A stretch of 64,000 bases of DNA from Ilyonectria destructans. Taxonomy: Eukaryota > Ascomycota > Sordariomycetes > Hypocreales > Nectriaceae. A program made the position numbers and the translations under genes. The notes beneath the pieces are model-generated. The model was not told the DNA's origin, ran no database searches, and saw nothing but the letters and a program-made list of their open reading frames with translations. This document shows, one piece after another, positions 11,800 through 23,458 of the stretch. The stretch lies in NCBI GenBank assembly GCA_020740775.1, contig JAHEWK010000003.1, positions 248,001-312,000 on the forward strand, read 5' to 3'. The stretch's first letter is position 1, and each line of letters begins with the position of its first letter.

Positions 11800-13026
11800 A
11801 TGGCTCCCTCTCTGTCTGAGCTTTTTGTTGCCGGCCTGGCATTCGCTGTCACGGTCACTGGTGTTCCCACCAACTTGAAGAAGAACCACTTCTCCGTCAC
11901 GCAGGTCAAGAACACCAAGTTTACAAAGAACGGTCCTCTCGCTCTTGCCAAGGTCTACAAGAAGTACGGCGTTGCTCTTCCCGCCGATCTTGCCGCTACT
12001 GTAGACAAGATCAAGGAGACCAACGTTCGTCGCGCTGAGGGCGATGCGACGACAACGCCTACCGATGGCGACAGCGAGTGGTTGACTCCCGTTAGCATTG
12101 GAACTCCCCCCCAGACTCTGAACCTGGACTTTGATACCGGTTCTTCAGATCTTTGGGTTTTCAGCAGCTTGACTGCTGCAAGCGAGGTCAATGGTCAGAC
12201 CAAGTATGACCCAACTAAGAGCACTACTTCGAAGAAATTGACTGGAGCTACGTGGTCCATTTCATACGGTGATGGAAGCTCATCCTCTGGCACCGTTTAC
12301 ACCGACAAGGTCAACGTCGGCGGCCTCGTCGTGAGCGCTCAAGCTGTCGAGGCTGCCAAGACCGTGTCTGATAGCTTCACCTCCGAGTCGGACCTTGACG
12401 GTCTCCTGGGATTGGCTTTCAGCTCCATCAACACCGTGAAGCCCACGAAGCAGAAGACCTTTTTCGACAGCTCCTTAGCTCAGCTCGATTCGCCAGTTTT
12501 CACTGCAGACCTCAAGCAGGACGCTCCCGGACACTACAACTTCGGATACATTGACAGCTCGGCCTATACTGGAGCTATCACATACACAAGCATCGATTCC
12601 TCTCAGGGTTTCTGGGAGTTTACTTCTACTGGATATGCTGTTGGCAGCGCTACTTTCACCAAGACCTCCATTGACGGCATCGCTGATACTGGCACCACCC
12701 TCCTTCTGCTCCCCAGCGCCATCAACAAGGCCTACTATGCTAAGATTTCCGGTGCGAAGCTCGATAACAGTGCCGGCGGCTACGTCTTCCCCTGCTCGGC
12801 TACTATTCCCACCTTCACCTTCGGCGTTGGCAGTGCCAGGTTCACTATCCCTGCTGCGTACATGAACTACTCTCCTATCTCGGAAGGCTCTTCGACCTGC
12901 TTCGGTGGACTTCAGCCCAGTGAGGACATTGGCATCAACATCTTCGGTGATATTGCTCTCAAGGCCGGATTTGTGGTTTTCGATGGTGGCAACACCCGTT
13001 TGGGCTGGGCTACCAAGGCGCTGTAA
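11800..13026 (+). CDS. Secreted pepsin-type aspartic protease (family A1)
   Basis: This intronless gene encodes 408 residues. The N-terminus has a short hydrophobic signal peptide ending near VTGVP. A propeptide of about 65 residues follows, rich in Lys, ending around NVRRAEGDA. The mature enzyme has the two catalytic motifs FDTGSSDLW (Asp112) and ADTGTTL (Asp296), the flap region SYGDGSSSSG, and a C-terminal disulfide pair (FPCSA and SSTCFGG). It belongs with penicillopepsin/endothiapepsin-like proteases that cleave protein at acidic pH outside the cell. A TATA box lies 115 bases upstream. Codon use is strongly C/T-ending, suggesting high expression. No broken or missing residue is seen. Confidence 0.96.
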   Translation: MAPSLSELFVAGLAFAVTVTGVPTNLKKNHFSVTQVKNTKFTKNGPLALAKVYKKYGVALPADLAATVDKIKETNVRRAEGDATTTPTDGDSEWLTPVSIGTPPQTLNLDFDTGSSDLWVFSSLTAASEVNGQTKYDPTKSTTSKKLTGATWSISYGDGSSSSGTVYTDKVNVGGLVVSAQAVEAAKTVSDSFTSESDLDGLLGLAFSSINTVKPTKQKTFFDSSLAQLDSPVFTADLKQDAPGHYNFGYIDSSAYTGAITYTSIDSSQGFWEFTSTGYAVGSATFTKTSIDGIADTGTTLLLLPSAINKAYYAKISGAKLDNSAGGYVFPCSATIPTFTFGVGSARFTIPAAYMNYSPISEGSSTCFGGLQPSEDIGINIFGDIALKAGFVVFDGGNTRLGWATKAL

Positions 13027-13934
13027 GCAGCTTCTTCGGAGAAATTTGGACGCGTCAAAGTATATACTATATGAAGCATTATCCCATGTATTTACGCAAT
13101 ATCGGTGGGGGTGGCTATCTAGAATCTAGTAATGCCTGGCTTGTCAGGCATTTCTGAGCAGTTACCCGTCATGTAAGGCAAGCTGGTCAGAAGATAGCAA
13201 TGAAGAGACATTTTATTTTCTACATCCTATTGACTCCCTGATTGAGCATTAATAGCGCATGAGGACTCTTCCAGGAAGTGATATTGAGGGTATCAGTTGA
13301 GTCGAAAGAGGGAAGGGCTTGGTGGGCTACCTGGCGCGGGGTGAATTTTGGCGCTGCGGGGACCTAATAAGCTTAACCTCATTAGTCTCGTTGCCGGATC
13401 GCCACATCATTTAGCGGTGGAAGCTTGACGCTCTCGAAAACTACTTCACTGATCCTCCCTCATTGTTTATCATGTACCGGAGCTGAAGTTTTTGGACTCG
13501 CTACTAGCATCATCTCAGCTATCGACCTCTCTAGAACGATGAACAAGGGTTCCATATGCAGAGTGCGACGGAGGGCTCCTCGGAGCCACATTGTTGTTGC
13601 ACAACTCAGCCACGGCACAGCCTAGAGTTGAAAGTGACACGTGAGTCTACCTTGACTCTGCCTCATCGCTTCCGAGTGTACTTGATTGGCTATGATTATG
13701 TGGCTGCTTGTAGTGCGCAGCAGTGCCCCGCCATACTCAGCTCAGTCAGGCTGCGGAGGCTCTGGCCGACGAAGATCTGCTTATTTTACTGTCAATCTTC
13801 CCCCTCCTCTCTTCACGCTTGGCTACCTCATTTCATCACCACATCATCGCTCTTCATTTTACTGTTATTGCAAATCCACTCTCGCCATTTCATACGCCTA
13901 TTTCGTGTCGCATTCACGACAGACTTTGTTGATC
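13027..13934. other. Intergenic, promoter region of NLR-1
   Basis: No gene seen. It contains a 22-base segment at 13602-13623 that recurs upstream of the second NLR gene at 47831-47852 (21 of 22 bases identical). Confidence 0.5.
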
Positions 13935-14816
13935 ATGGAAGCTGTCGGTCTTGGTGTTGGAGTCGTTGGGCTCGCAGGCGTGGCGACTTCTGTTCAAGAC
14001 GCCAAGGGGAATTTTGACTCATATAAGAACGCCAAATTCGAATCGCAGCCTCTACTCGCCCAACGACACGCGGATCGGATCTTGTTGCAGCAGTGGAGTG
14101 AGAGGGTGGGCTACGGCGACAACGAATTGCAGGATGAACACCACTCAGCCCTTGATGACCCAAAAGTGCGCGAAGCAGTTGACAAAATCGTCCAGTGCAT
14201 CCAGAATATCGATATAAACACAGACGATGCACCGTTGGATGGAGAGTCTTCTTCTGCTGGGATAAAGTCTCGACAGCAAGGACCGCGTGGTAATACAAGA
14301 GGACCAGTGCGATTGGAAAAGTATCACGAGTCGATGCCCCGGAAAGCGAAGTGGACTTGGGCGTTTCAGGATAAAAGAAAGGTTTCTGAACAAACCCAGA
14401 ACGTTGCAGCACTCCTGCAGCATCTCCACGATTTGGTGCCGCCACCTCAAACACACACCGCAAATGCTACGCAAGCAAGCTCAGGTACAGTCGACCTGCC
14501 GATGGCGCATGTTACCGTATCAACTATAGCACCTCTAACAATATCATAGAAGTGCTGGGAGTGGAAATATTACCTAATCTCATACAACAATTTTCTATGG
14601 CAATAGAGAAGGCTATTGCTCAAGACATGGAGCGTACAACCGGTGCGTATTTATTCTTAAACCTGGAGCGATTCTAACCACCTACTAGGCGAGTTCAAGC
14701 GGGACCTTCCTCGGTGGCTAGGGACCACATCGACCATGGCGATGTTCGACAATTTTGTCCAGAGACGATTGGGGAACACATGCGACTGGATTTTCCAACG
14801 ACCCGAATTCAAGGAA

Positions 14817-14819
14817 TAG
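14817..14819 (+). other. In-frame TAG that breaks NLR-1
   Basis: The stop lies between FQRPEFKE and ESPESDC in exon 3. The sequence on both sides continues one domain in one frame. TGG to TAG is the simplest explanation and is a TpG-to-TpA change, the form RIP produces. Confidence 0.75.
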
Positions 14820-16539
14820 GAGAGCCCGGAATCGGACTGTACCAAAGTCTTGTGGGTTCATAGTCCTGCTGGATACGGCAAGACAATTCTCTGCGCCAAG
14901 ATCATCGAATACCTTCGATCCACTCACTCTCTCGTTACATACTACTTCTTTTCTTCCGATTTAGAAAGTCGTGCAGATCCTTTTGCCATCATACGAGCCT
15001 GGACGTACCAGATAATCTCCAAGAACGAACAGGCATTCGAACTTGCGTTGGAGCGATGGGAGGCAAGCGACAGACGCCCTATCTCATTTAAAGATATAAA
15101 GCAACTCTTTGAAACTTTGACTCACAGCTTGCCAGATTGCGTTTTTATTATTAATAGTCTTGATGAATGCGCGGGAATGGGACACGATTGGAAGAACAGC
15201 TATCGACAGTCGTTGCTTGATTTCTTCGATTTTCTACACCAATCCGTCTCCAAGTCATCTCGAGTTGCTTTTGTCAGCCGCGGTGAGCCGGAGATACGCG
15301 AGGGCCTTCGCATGCACGAATCCGGAACGCGTTGGGCTCTGTTCGATTGCCTAATCCAACCCGACGATGTCAAGAATGACGCTACGTTATTCGCACGGAG
15401 TATTGTGGACCGGAAGCTCCGGAATAAAAGTGAGATGCAACGAAATGAGCTGTCGTCACGCATAGTCGACCGTTTCGAGAGCATGTTTCTTGGCATCCGG
15501 GTTCTCGAAGGACAACTCCGCGGTACCAAAAGCGTAGGGTCGCTTCACCAGACAATCGACCAAGCACCTACCAGGCTGACTGATCTGTACGATCGGAATT
15601 GGAAAAGGATCGCTAGCCTTCAAGAACCGGACAGAAGCCGGACCCTGGCCATCCTGCGATGGACTACGTTCGCTTTGCGTCCAATGACGATTCTGGAGCT
15701 CACTGAAGCGCTTCTTCTAGCAGATGAAGGATGCGACACATTTTCTGAAGCAGAACTACCAGACACTATCGATGAAGAGTACATTCGAGTAGAGATACTC
15801 GAGCTGTGTGGGCCATTGGTCGAAACACGAGGACAAGATTCAGAGCCGGGGTCCCTGACTGTCCACCTGACGCATTTTTCAGTGAAGCAATACATCCTCT
15901 GTCATGAACTCATTCCGATGGGGCAGTTCATTTCGAATGAGAATTTGCGAACCAGGCAGGACGCACTTCAAAGCAACATCCTTGCTATCACGTGCCTTCG
16001 CTGTTTGAACTTCGACCAAGTTTGGGAAGAAAAGCCGGCTGAAGAAAAGAGCCCGGCCCTTCAAGCGTTCCGAGATTATGCAGTAGCATTATGGCACAAG
16101 CATATCAAACACGATGCGGATAACGCAGACCAAGCAACAGACCGTGTGAATGCGTTCTTCCACCCTGAGAACAAAAGTTGGGAACAGTGGAGAGAGAAAG
16201 CTGATAGCTGTTTTCGAGACGAAATGCTGCAGTATGAAGGCGATATCCGAAGTGGTAACCGATTATTCTACGCAGCCTTCCTTGGTTTCATGAGGACAAT
16301 ACTGCATCTGATTGACGAAGTGGGGCTGAGCGTAAACAAGGTCGACATCTCGGGGAGAACAGCGCTTTTGGCAGCTTCGTCAACAGGGTGGTTGCGTGTA
16401 GTGACTTGTTTAGTCGAAAGAGGGGCTGGTCTCAACATAACGAGCAACGAAGGGACAAGTCCATTGTATGCTGCTTCCGGAAATGGGCATGCTGAAATCG
16501 TCAAACTGCTGCTGGGGGAGGGGTCAGACTTGACAATGA

Positions 16540-17535
16540 TGAACAAGTATGGGATGACCCCGCTCAACTGTGCTTCAGCCAGCGGCCACTTGGAAGTTGT
16601 CAAGCTACTGCTAGAGAAAGGGGCAGATCTAGCAGTTGCTGACAAGGAGGGATGGGCCCCGCTCAACTCTGCTTCAGCCAGCGGTCACTTGGAAGTTGTC
16701 AAGCTACTGCTAGAGAAAGGGGCAGATCTAGCAGTTATTGATGAGAATGGATGGGCCCCGCTTAACTCTGCTTCAGCCAGCGGTCACTTGGAAGTTGTAA
16801 AGCTGCTGCTAGAGAAAGAGGCAGATCCGGCAGTTGCTAATAATGAGGGATGGACTCCGCTTAATGCCGCCTCGAGTAACGGCTATCCAGAGGTTGTTAA
16901 GTTACTGCTAGAGAGAGGGGCAGATCTAGCAGTTGCTAGCAACCAGGGATGGACTCCGTTTAATATTGCCTCAAATAACGGCCATCTCGAGATTGTTAAG
17001 CTACTGCTAGAGAGAGGGGCAGATCTAGCAGTTGCTAATAACGAGGGATGGACCCCGCTTAACTCTGCTGCAAAAATCGGCTATCTAGAGGTTGTTAAGC
17101 TACTGCTAGAGAGAGGGGCAGATCTAGCAGTTGCTAGCAACAAGGGATGGACTCCGCTTAATATCGCCTCAAATAACGGCCATCTAGAGATTGTTAAGCT
17201 ACTGCTAGAGAGAGGGGCAGATCTAGCAGTTGCTAGCAACATGGGATGGGCCCCGCTCAACTCTGCTGCAGATAACGGCCATCTAGAGGTCGTTAAGCTA
17301 CTGCTAGAGAAAGGGGCAGATCTAGCAGTTGCTAGCAAGGGGGGATGGGCCCCGCTCAACTCTGCTTCAGCCAGCGGTCACTTGGAAGTTGTAAAGCTAC
17401 TGCTAGAGAAGGGCGCAGATCTGGCAGCTGCTAGCAAGGAGGGATGGACCCCGCTCAACTCTGCTTCAGCCAGCGGTCACTTGGAAGTTGTAAAGCTACT
17501 GCTAGAGAAGGGCGCAGATCTGGCAGCTGCTAGCA
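16540..17535 (+). repeat. Ten near-identical 99-bp ankyrin-coding tandem units
   Basis: Ten consecutive 33-codon units share the core GHLEVVKLLLEKGADLAVA, with long stretches identical at the nucleotide level, including synonymous positions. Variation concentrates at the start of each unit (KEGWAP, NEGWTP, NKGWTP), on the ankyrin loop that usually contacts ligands. Flanking repeats 1-2 and 13-16 are ordinary and divergent. The pattern indicates recent unit shuffling or concerted evolution, as in other fungal NLR sensor repeats. Confidence 0.85.
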
Positions 17536-18267
17536 ATGGTGGAAGGACACCACTCCACTTAGCATGCGAGAACGGACACATTGGCTTAGTAAACTTCCTC
17601 TTGAAGTTGCCTGAAACCATTTCAACTCCCCATGACGGATTAAAACGCACACCCTTGTTCTTAGCCTCTCGGCGTGGCCATGCTCACGTTGTGCAAGCTT
17701 TGGTTTCTGTTGACGTGGACTCGACCGATACTTTGGACTGGTATGGATCAACACCTCTTTTTGTTGCGGTCAGGAATGGACATAGCGAGGTCGTGGACAC
17801 CCTCCTCGCTACATCCAAAGACTGGGTGGACTCGAAAGATGGGTTTGGACGAAGTCTGATGTGGTGGGCAAAACGTCAGGGTCACGTACAAATGGTACAG
17901 ATTCTGGCGGATCGCGCTGCTCAAGCAGGACTGCACATCGCGGCTGACGACGTGCCCCTGACAAATCAGTCCTCGCGCTTCTCTGACCAGCTGCCTTGGT
18001 GTGATGCCTGCACCCTTTCTATTTGTGACGGCGACGAATATCAGGCTTGCGAAACTTGCGTGGGAGGATCATTTGCCATTTGCTTGGAATGCTTTCATAT
18101 GGGTGTCAGGTGCTTGGATGATTCTCATGTATTGTTATCGGTTGTGGTTGGTGGTTCGACCGAATAATATGGACTCGTATCAGGGGGCGAGAATGATGTG
18201 GCACGCCCGGCAATGTAAATGGGACTGCACATACGTTGTGATCGCTATTTGTGAACATGTCACCTGA

Positions 18268-18628
18268 AGCGACGAATAGCGACCCGAGCAAGAATGAAAT
18301 TACACACTTTTGATGCGATAGCAAGAGGCACTCCTTATCACAAGGACGGAGGGCATACATGGACGCCAGCGGCTCGCCAATCCCCTGTCCAGAGGCTGTC
18401 ACTTGAACCTTCGTTACATAGTCAGCACGGTCACTTCCTGCTCCACGAAGACTAGTCGGGTTTGAGGGGTACCCTATGGGCTCTGCATTGTAGAACGTTC
18501 ATTTTGCTGGCTGGCTTGAAAATCGATGATGAGAACGTCAGCTGCTGCCCTGAACTTTGCATTGGCTCAGTTCGGCCTGTTGATACGAGACTGATGCCAA
18601 AAACCACAACTGGTTTAGCAAAAAGCTA
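18268..18628 (+). repeat. Dispersed repeat A, copy 1
   Basis: About 360 bases that align with 30059-30358 in the same orientation. Shared blocks include CTCGCCAATCCCCTG, GAGGCTGTCACTTGAACCTT and GCATTGGCTCAGTTCGGCCT, separated by small indels. No coding capacity is seen. It could be a decayed transposon or duplicated non-coding DNA. It lies just downstream of NLR-1. Confidence 0.7.
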
Positions 18629-18867
18629 CATATTGCCAATAAACTTACAAAGACAGTCAGCAGCCCAGCCTTTCAAAGATTAGTCTAATAGCTAGGCTCA
18701 GTTGATATCTCAGACTGGCTTGAGCAAAGGAAGCTAAAGTAATTGATGGAAGGAGAACCAGAGAAATAAAGACAGCTGCTTGAGCCGAACCGGTTTCACC
18801 TGGGGGGTGTGCTGGAAGATAACCTTGTGTTGGAAGATGACCCTATTTCTTTTTCTTTTAGCTTTAC

Positions 18868-19054
18868 TCAATATCATCAGATAGATCAAAGCCATACAGT
18901 ATTCTCAAACAGTAGATACAAACAGTAAGTACTACGCCCAGAACCAGTAGATACAGCAGCTGAACAATAAGGTTGTTGCATACTGGTCTTTGCCTTAAGC
19001 TTTAATTTAACCCTTCTGACTTCAACCCTGCTGTCTGCAGTCAACGACCTTACT
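18868..19054 (+). repeat. Dispersed repeat B, copy 1
   Basis: About 190 bases that align with 59816-59995 in the same orientation. Shared blocks include AAAGCCATACAGTAT, a run of short AGTA/AGCAGC words, and CTGCAGTCAACGACCTT (CTGCAGCAAACGACCTT in the other copy). GGAAGATGACCCTAT occurs at about 18831 and again at about 19067, flanking the block. The pattern would suit a decayed LTR or MITE. Confidence 0.6.
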
Positions 19055-19316
19055 GTCTGCAGTCAGGAAGATGACCCTATATTACGAAACCTTTGACAGA
19101 TTGATATCCTGACCTTAGTCAGGGGGTGTCAGAAAACCTATCTTTAGCCGGCCCGGCTATCCGGGTCAAGATAATTATTACCATTAGTATCATTGTCTTG
19201 GACGCAATGACTGGCAGAACATTAATGTCTTAGCTAAGTTCGTAAATCTTATACAGAGCTAATAGTATAATAAACACTACATTCAAATACCTGTGCCTCC
19301 CACTCTTGGTAGTTGA

Positions 19317-21034
19317 TCATACTTGTGGTCGGAGCATTCCCCCATCATACCGTACCCACTTGCCATGGATATACTGCCGTATATCCTTCCCCCAAAACAC
19401 CAGAGGCACTGCGACGCCTCCAACCGCGGCTATGACACATCCGATCTGGAGATTTGCGCCAAGGTAGCCTTGGGCTTGCACCCAGGGGTCGATGGCATAG
19501 CTCACCCCGAAACTCAGAAAATAGCCAAATCCGCCCACAACGATCAACGCAGAGGCAGCCCAACGAGGGAAGGCCTCAGTAACCCAGAGCGTTGCTGCGG
19601 CGCCAAGACCTACCGAAGAAAACGTGTTGAGCACATATGAGAAGAAAATCCAGCCGAAGTTCCATCCGAAATGCACCGTAACACCATAGAGGATGACACT
19701 GGCACTTCCAGATACAGTCGGCAGTAGGAAAGCCACGAGATAGTGTTCGGCGTCTCGGACCCCTCCATTCTTGAGTGTCAAGCGACATGCTACACGAGAG
19801 ACGGCCATACAAGTTGCTGGGATGGCCAAGATGGCCCCAATTGCAGCAACTGGATCCACGAGCGCAATGGTGCTATGAGGCAGATTGTAAGGTGAAGATG
19901 CCATAACGATAGGATATGTCATGCCGATGGAGAGCATCCCGCCGAAGTTGATTGCATTGAGGATCGCGACCCAGAACGCCAAGGGGTTGCAAAGCCAGAG
20001 TAGAGCCTGCATGTAGGATGAGCCCATTTGTTTCCATCCCCCGCCTGCTTTACGGATTGTGAGTTTCTGGGCTAAGAGTTGCCAGGTCGATGGCTTGCTC
20101 TCGGGTATGTTGGGGAGAGGTTTTCCACCGGGAACCTCGTCCCAGTCTTCGTAAATTTTGACCTTTTCTGAGCCGCCTTGCACCAAAATGCGACCGTCAA
20201 AGGCGATGGCAGGTCGGACAAAATATGTCTCGGGGACAAGAAAGAGTGCAAGGATGGTGCAAGCCAGGGACATAATGAACGAGAACCAGTAGTAGTTCCG
20301 CCAGTGAGTCCCTCCCAGGACTGGGACGAGTCGTAATGCCATAAGTGTAATTGCAGCACCCACACCCCAGTAATTGGCGATGGCCATCACCCGTTCATGG
20401 ATAAAGGTCAAGTCAATAACCATAAGCAGCCCCTTTAATTGTTAGATGGCACCGTCTTGCGGTCATCAGTTGGGGCAACTTACAGTACTGAATGTAAATC
20501 CAGCCGCAAAACCCTGGATGCAGGTGGCAGCCAGAAGCAGGTAGAACTTGTTTGCAATCGCCGCGACCAAGCTTCCGAGCATCAAGAATAAACAGGCCAA
20601 CAGGAAGACTGGTCGTCGCCCCAGTGCCAAGGAGAGTGGAACCCAGAGGAGTGCTCCGAGGCCAAGGAACAGGGTGCTTGGTGCCGACACGAGAAGATTT
20701 AGCGGAACGCTTTTACTGATCTTGGGGAGCTTGGTTAGCATTAGATCTATGTTAATGGCCTGTAGCTCCTCTTGCGTAATACCTCATCATCGAATTCATT
20801 GGATAGCGGTCCGTACATCAGGCTAGCTGCCTGAACGTTTAACAGGGCCACAGTAGAGAAAAACACCAGGACACTGATGGTTGTGAACCGCTTTGCAGGG
20901 CTCCAACTCAAAGGGTCCCTGGGCGATTTGCTCGGCATTGGCAGCTGGAGAATCCGTCCATCTCCAGCGATAAGGAAGACACTCCCTGGCAGATTCGAGG
21001 AGTCTCTTCGAGAAGAAGCAGAGCGTTGTTGCAT
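19317..21034 (-). CDS. Major facilitator superfamily transporter (DHA1-like)
   Basis: There are three exons: 20783-21034, 20484-20729 and 19317-20432. The introns are 53 nt (donor GTATTA, branch GCTAACC, acceptor AAG) and 51 nt (GTAAGT, CTAAC, AAG). The product is 537 residues with about 12 hydrophobic segments. DPLSWSPAKR before the first helix and LGRRPVFLLA in the loop after helix 2 are typical of the drug:H+ antiporter type of MFS carrier. An extended cytosolic loop of about 75 residues (KVKIYEDWDEVPGG...) separates the two halves. The substrate cannot be read from the sequence. It acts in the plasma or vacuolar membrane. No biosynthetic cluster surrounds it. Confidence 0.88.
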
Positions 21035-23458
21035 GGTTGAACAGGTTGGCTTGAGGACTAATTAATTAATTAATTTTGCCATTTGTGGAATAATGTGGGC
21101 ATGTTCGCCATTTGGGTGAGAGTCTGTATTATATGATACTCTTGTCATCATCCACTTCATAGGCCGCTATGACTATGATTCAGCCACAGAATTAACTTTT
21201 CTCGTCTGTTCCAGAATGTCTGTTCGTCGCCATGCTAGGGGATCGAATCCTTGTTTCGCGCTAAGTTGTCCAATCTCAAGCACGAGCACCTCGGGAACCC
21301 TTGTCCGGATCTAATCTGCTACCAATACTACGTAGAGGCGGGTGTTTCACTAATTATCCAGTTCTCTACTCTAGCAGCAGATGTCTCTGGGATTCGAATC
21401 AACCTGACAAGCCACACCGCGAGGCCCTGCAACAACTTTCCTTTTTGGCATTTGGTTGGAGAGCGCACGGCACAATGCCAGTTTCACCTCAGTATCTCAT
21501 GGTTTCATTCAGCAAAGTAAAAGATGAGGGAATAAATGCGCAGGATGAATCAGCCCTCTCAATTCAGCGCGCTGAAAACACCACCTCTATCCGGAAGCGA
21601 CGGATGCCCAGACCCGGCGTCGCCGAGGTGGATGGACGCATTCAATAATAGGCACCAAATCCTAAAGCTGCCATGATCTCGGGATGGTAGGTGGCCAAGT
21701 GTACCATCCTTCCATACACCCGCCTGGGTAGCCTAGGCTCTTAGCCGCGAGTCAGTCTGTAAACATGCTGAAGCTATTTGTCACCGGTTGATTGCGTGCG
21801 GGGAACTCACCCCTGCTATTGATTAATATGCAAAACACCTTCAGTCTAACCGCCTTGTACGAGGTGTCCCTAGCGTATTTAAACACTTGGAACGCCGTCG
21901 CCCGAACGTCAAGTCCTTGATCATTGGTCAACACCATCTAGAGTGTGAGAGGGGGAGAGGGGCTCTCCATGGAATTTCTAGAAGCCTTTCAACGGTTTCG
22001 TTGGACGCGCGATTGGTGGGGGCAGTTCAGACTCTCGGACAACATGAACGTTCACCGATCTCATGTGTCTGTTAGTCTACTACTTTGCGAGAGGCATGCT
22101 GGTCGCAATAGCTTCCAATCTTTCGCTCCGCAACTAGCTATGATTCCATATTGATTATTGACGGGAACTCACGAAGATGCCTCCCCAGGCTCCCCTCTCG
22201 CGACCTTTTGTCTTCTCCGCTCCCACCCGCACTTTCCTACCCCCAATAGCCAAGCACCACTTTAACTCCTGGAATGCACGCACCGGCAAGAAGGATGTAT
22301 TGATGTCTAATAGAGAGCATACCGATTGAATTTAATCGATGCAATGTGTTGTAATTATTTTACAGTATAAATATATGTGTGAGTGCTAAGAGGCGTTCTA
22401 CTCGTTATTCATGTACGTTAAAGGTTTTTTTTTGAGCATAAAATGTCTATGCACTCTACCCTCTGTATTTATTAGTCTACTTTTTTTTTTAAATTGGTGG
22501 CACTTTTTATGACCTCTCCTAGGCGCTTGTCGCCGCAGCCACTGCTGCACTGACCACTCACTCCTTGCGACGATAAAGAAGCCGGATAGTTTCAGAAAAA
22601 GTCCTGTTGGTAGGTGTGACCATTCTACGCACCGTGGAGTATGCTAAAACTATGTACAGGGCTATGAGGGCTGTGGAATGATCTTGGAAATTGGCGCAGA
22701 GGTTGCCCGGAGGAACGTTGGGAATGTACACACTATGTTTAAATGCAGAGACTCTCTTGCTTCCTCTAGCTGTTCTTACGATGCTCAAATACCTTGTACC
22801 GAGCCATGCCCTTGTCCTCATCAGTGACATGTTAGCAAAGTGGCCACGCAACGCAAGCTGTCAATTGATCAATTATTAGAAACCCTAACTCAATTGATTT
22901 GATCGCCGATCGGGTGGACCCTACAAATTAGAGAGGTGCAGGGTAGGGGATAAGTCTGTCTTAGTGGGGTCTGGGATGTCAGACCTATGTTCAAGCAGTG
23001 TCCTGATATACGCCTGTAATATATGGCAACAAGCGACATCAGTGAACCCTTTTTGGATACAGTCTTCGACGCCCTTAGCTAGCTAGTCAAGCAATATACA
23101 CGGAACAGTATTACACGCGAAGTTCAACAATGTCTATGTAGAAAGTGGTCCACTCTAGGTTTACCACTTGGGAACCCAACAGTTACACAGAGGTTATCAA
23201 AGATGCCTTTAGATTGTCAATCATTGTTCTTAAAATCTGCCTCCCCGCCTTTTTCTCCTCCCTCATCCCAGTCACCCATTCCTCCACGAGGCCTGGTATG
23301 GTGTAGGACCTCGATACCCTAGCAGCTATATTGTGGCGTTTTAGGCGCTAGCTAGAAGTATAACCAGTGAAGTTGAACAAACGGTGTTCACTTTCCAAGC
23401 ACTTATACCGTTTTGAATGGAATCAAACGTCTCACAACTCGCAGCCTTAGTACCACTC
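21035..23458. other. Long intergenic stretch, no gene seen
   Basis: 2.4 kb, AT-rich and stop-dense, with short T runs at 22424 and 22482 and a (TAAT)n tract at 21058-21074 directly upstream of the MFS gene. Short frames show no features. Confidence 0.6.

Larger units (their letters stand above)
13935..18167 (+). pseudogene. NLR-1: HeLo-like / NACHT / ankyrin / ZZ-finger STAND protein with a nonsense codon
   Basis: Exons are 13935-14484, 14550-14642 and 14689-18167, with introns of 65 and 46 nt. Without the stop the product would be 1373 residues. The N-terminus (MEAVGLGVGVVGLAG) is a HeLo-like domain, the membrane-active effector of fungal cell-death NLRs. A NACHT NTPase follows, with Walker A PAGYGKT (about residue 275) and Walker B ending LDEC. 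About 16 ankyrin repeats span roughly 16350-17930, ten of them almost identical. The C-terminus has the Cys pairs and final His of a ZZ zinc finger. Codon 258, just before Walker A, is TAG (14817-14819) where relatives have Trp. The frame is otherwise open, so this is a recent pseudogene or a readthrough or edited gene. Walker residues are also altered (see findings). Confidence 0.82.
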
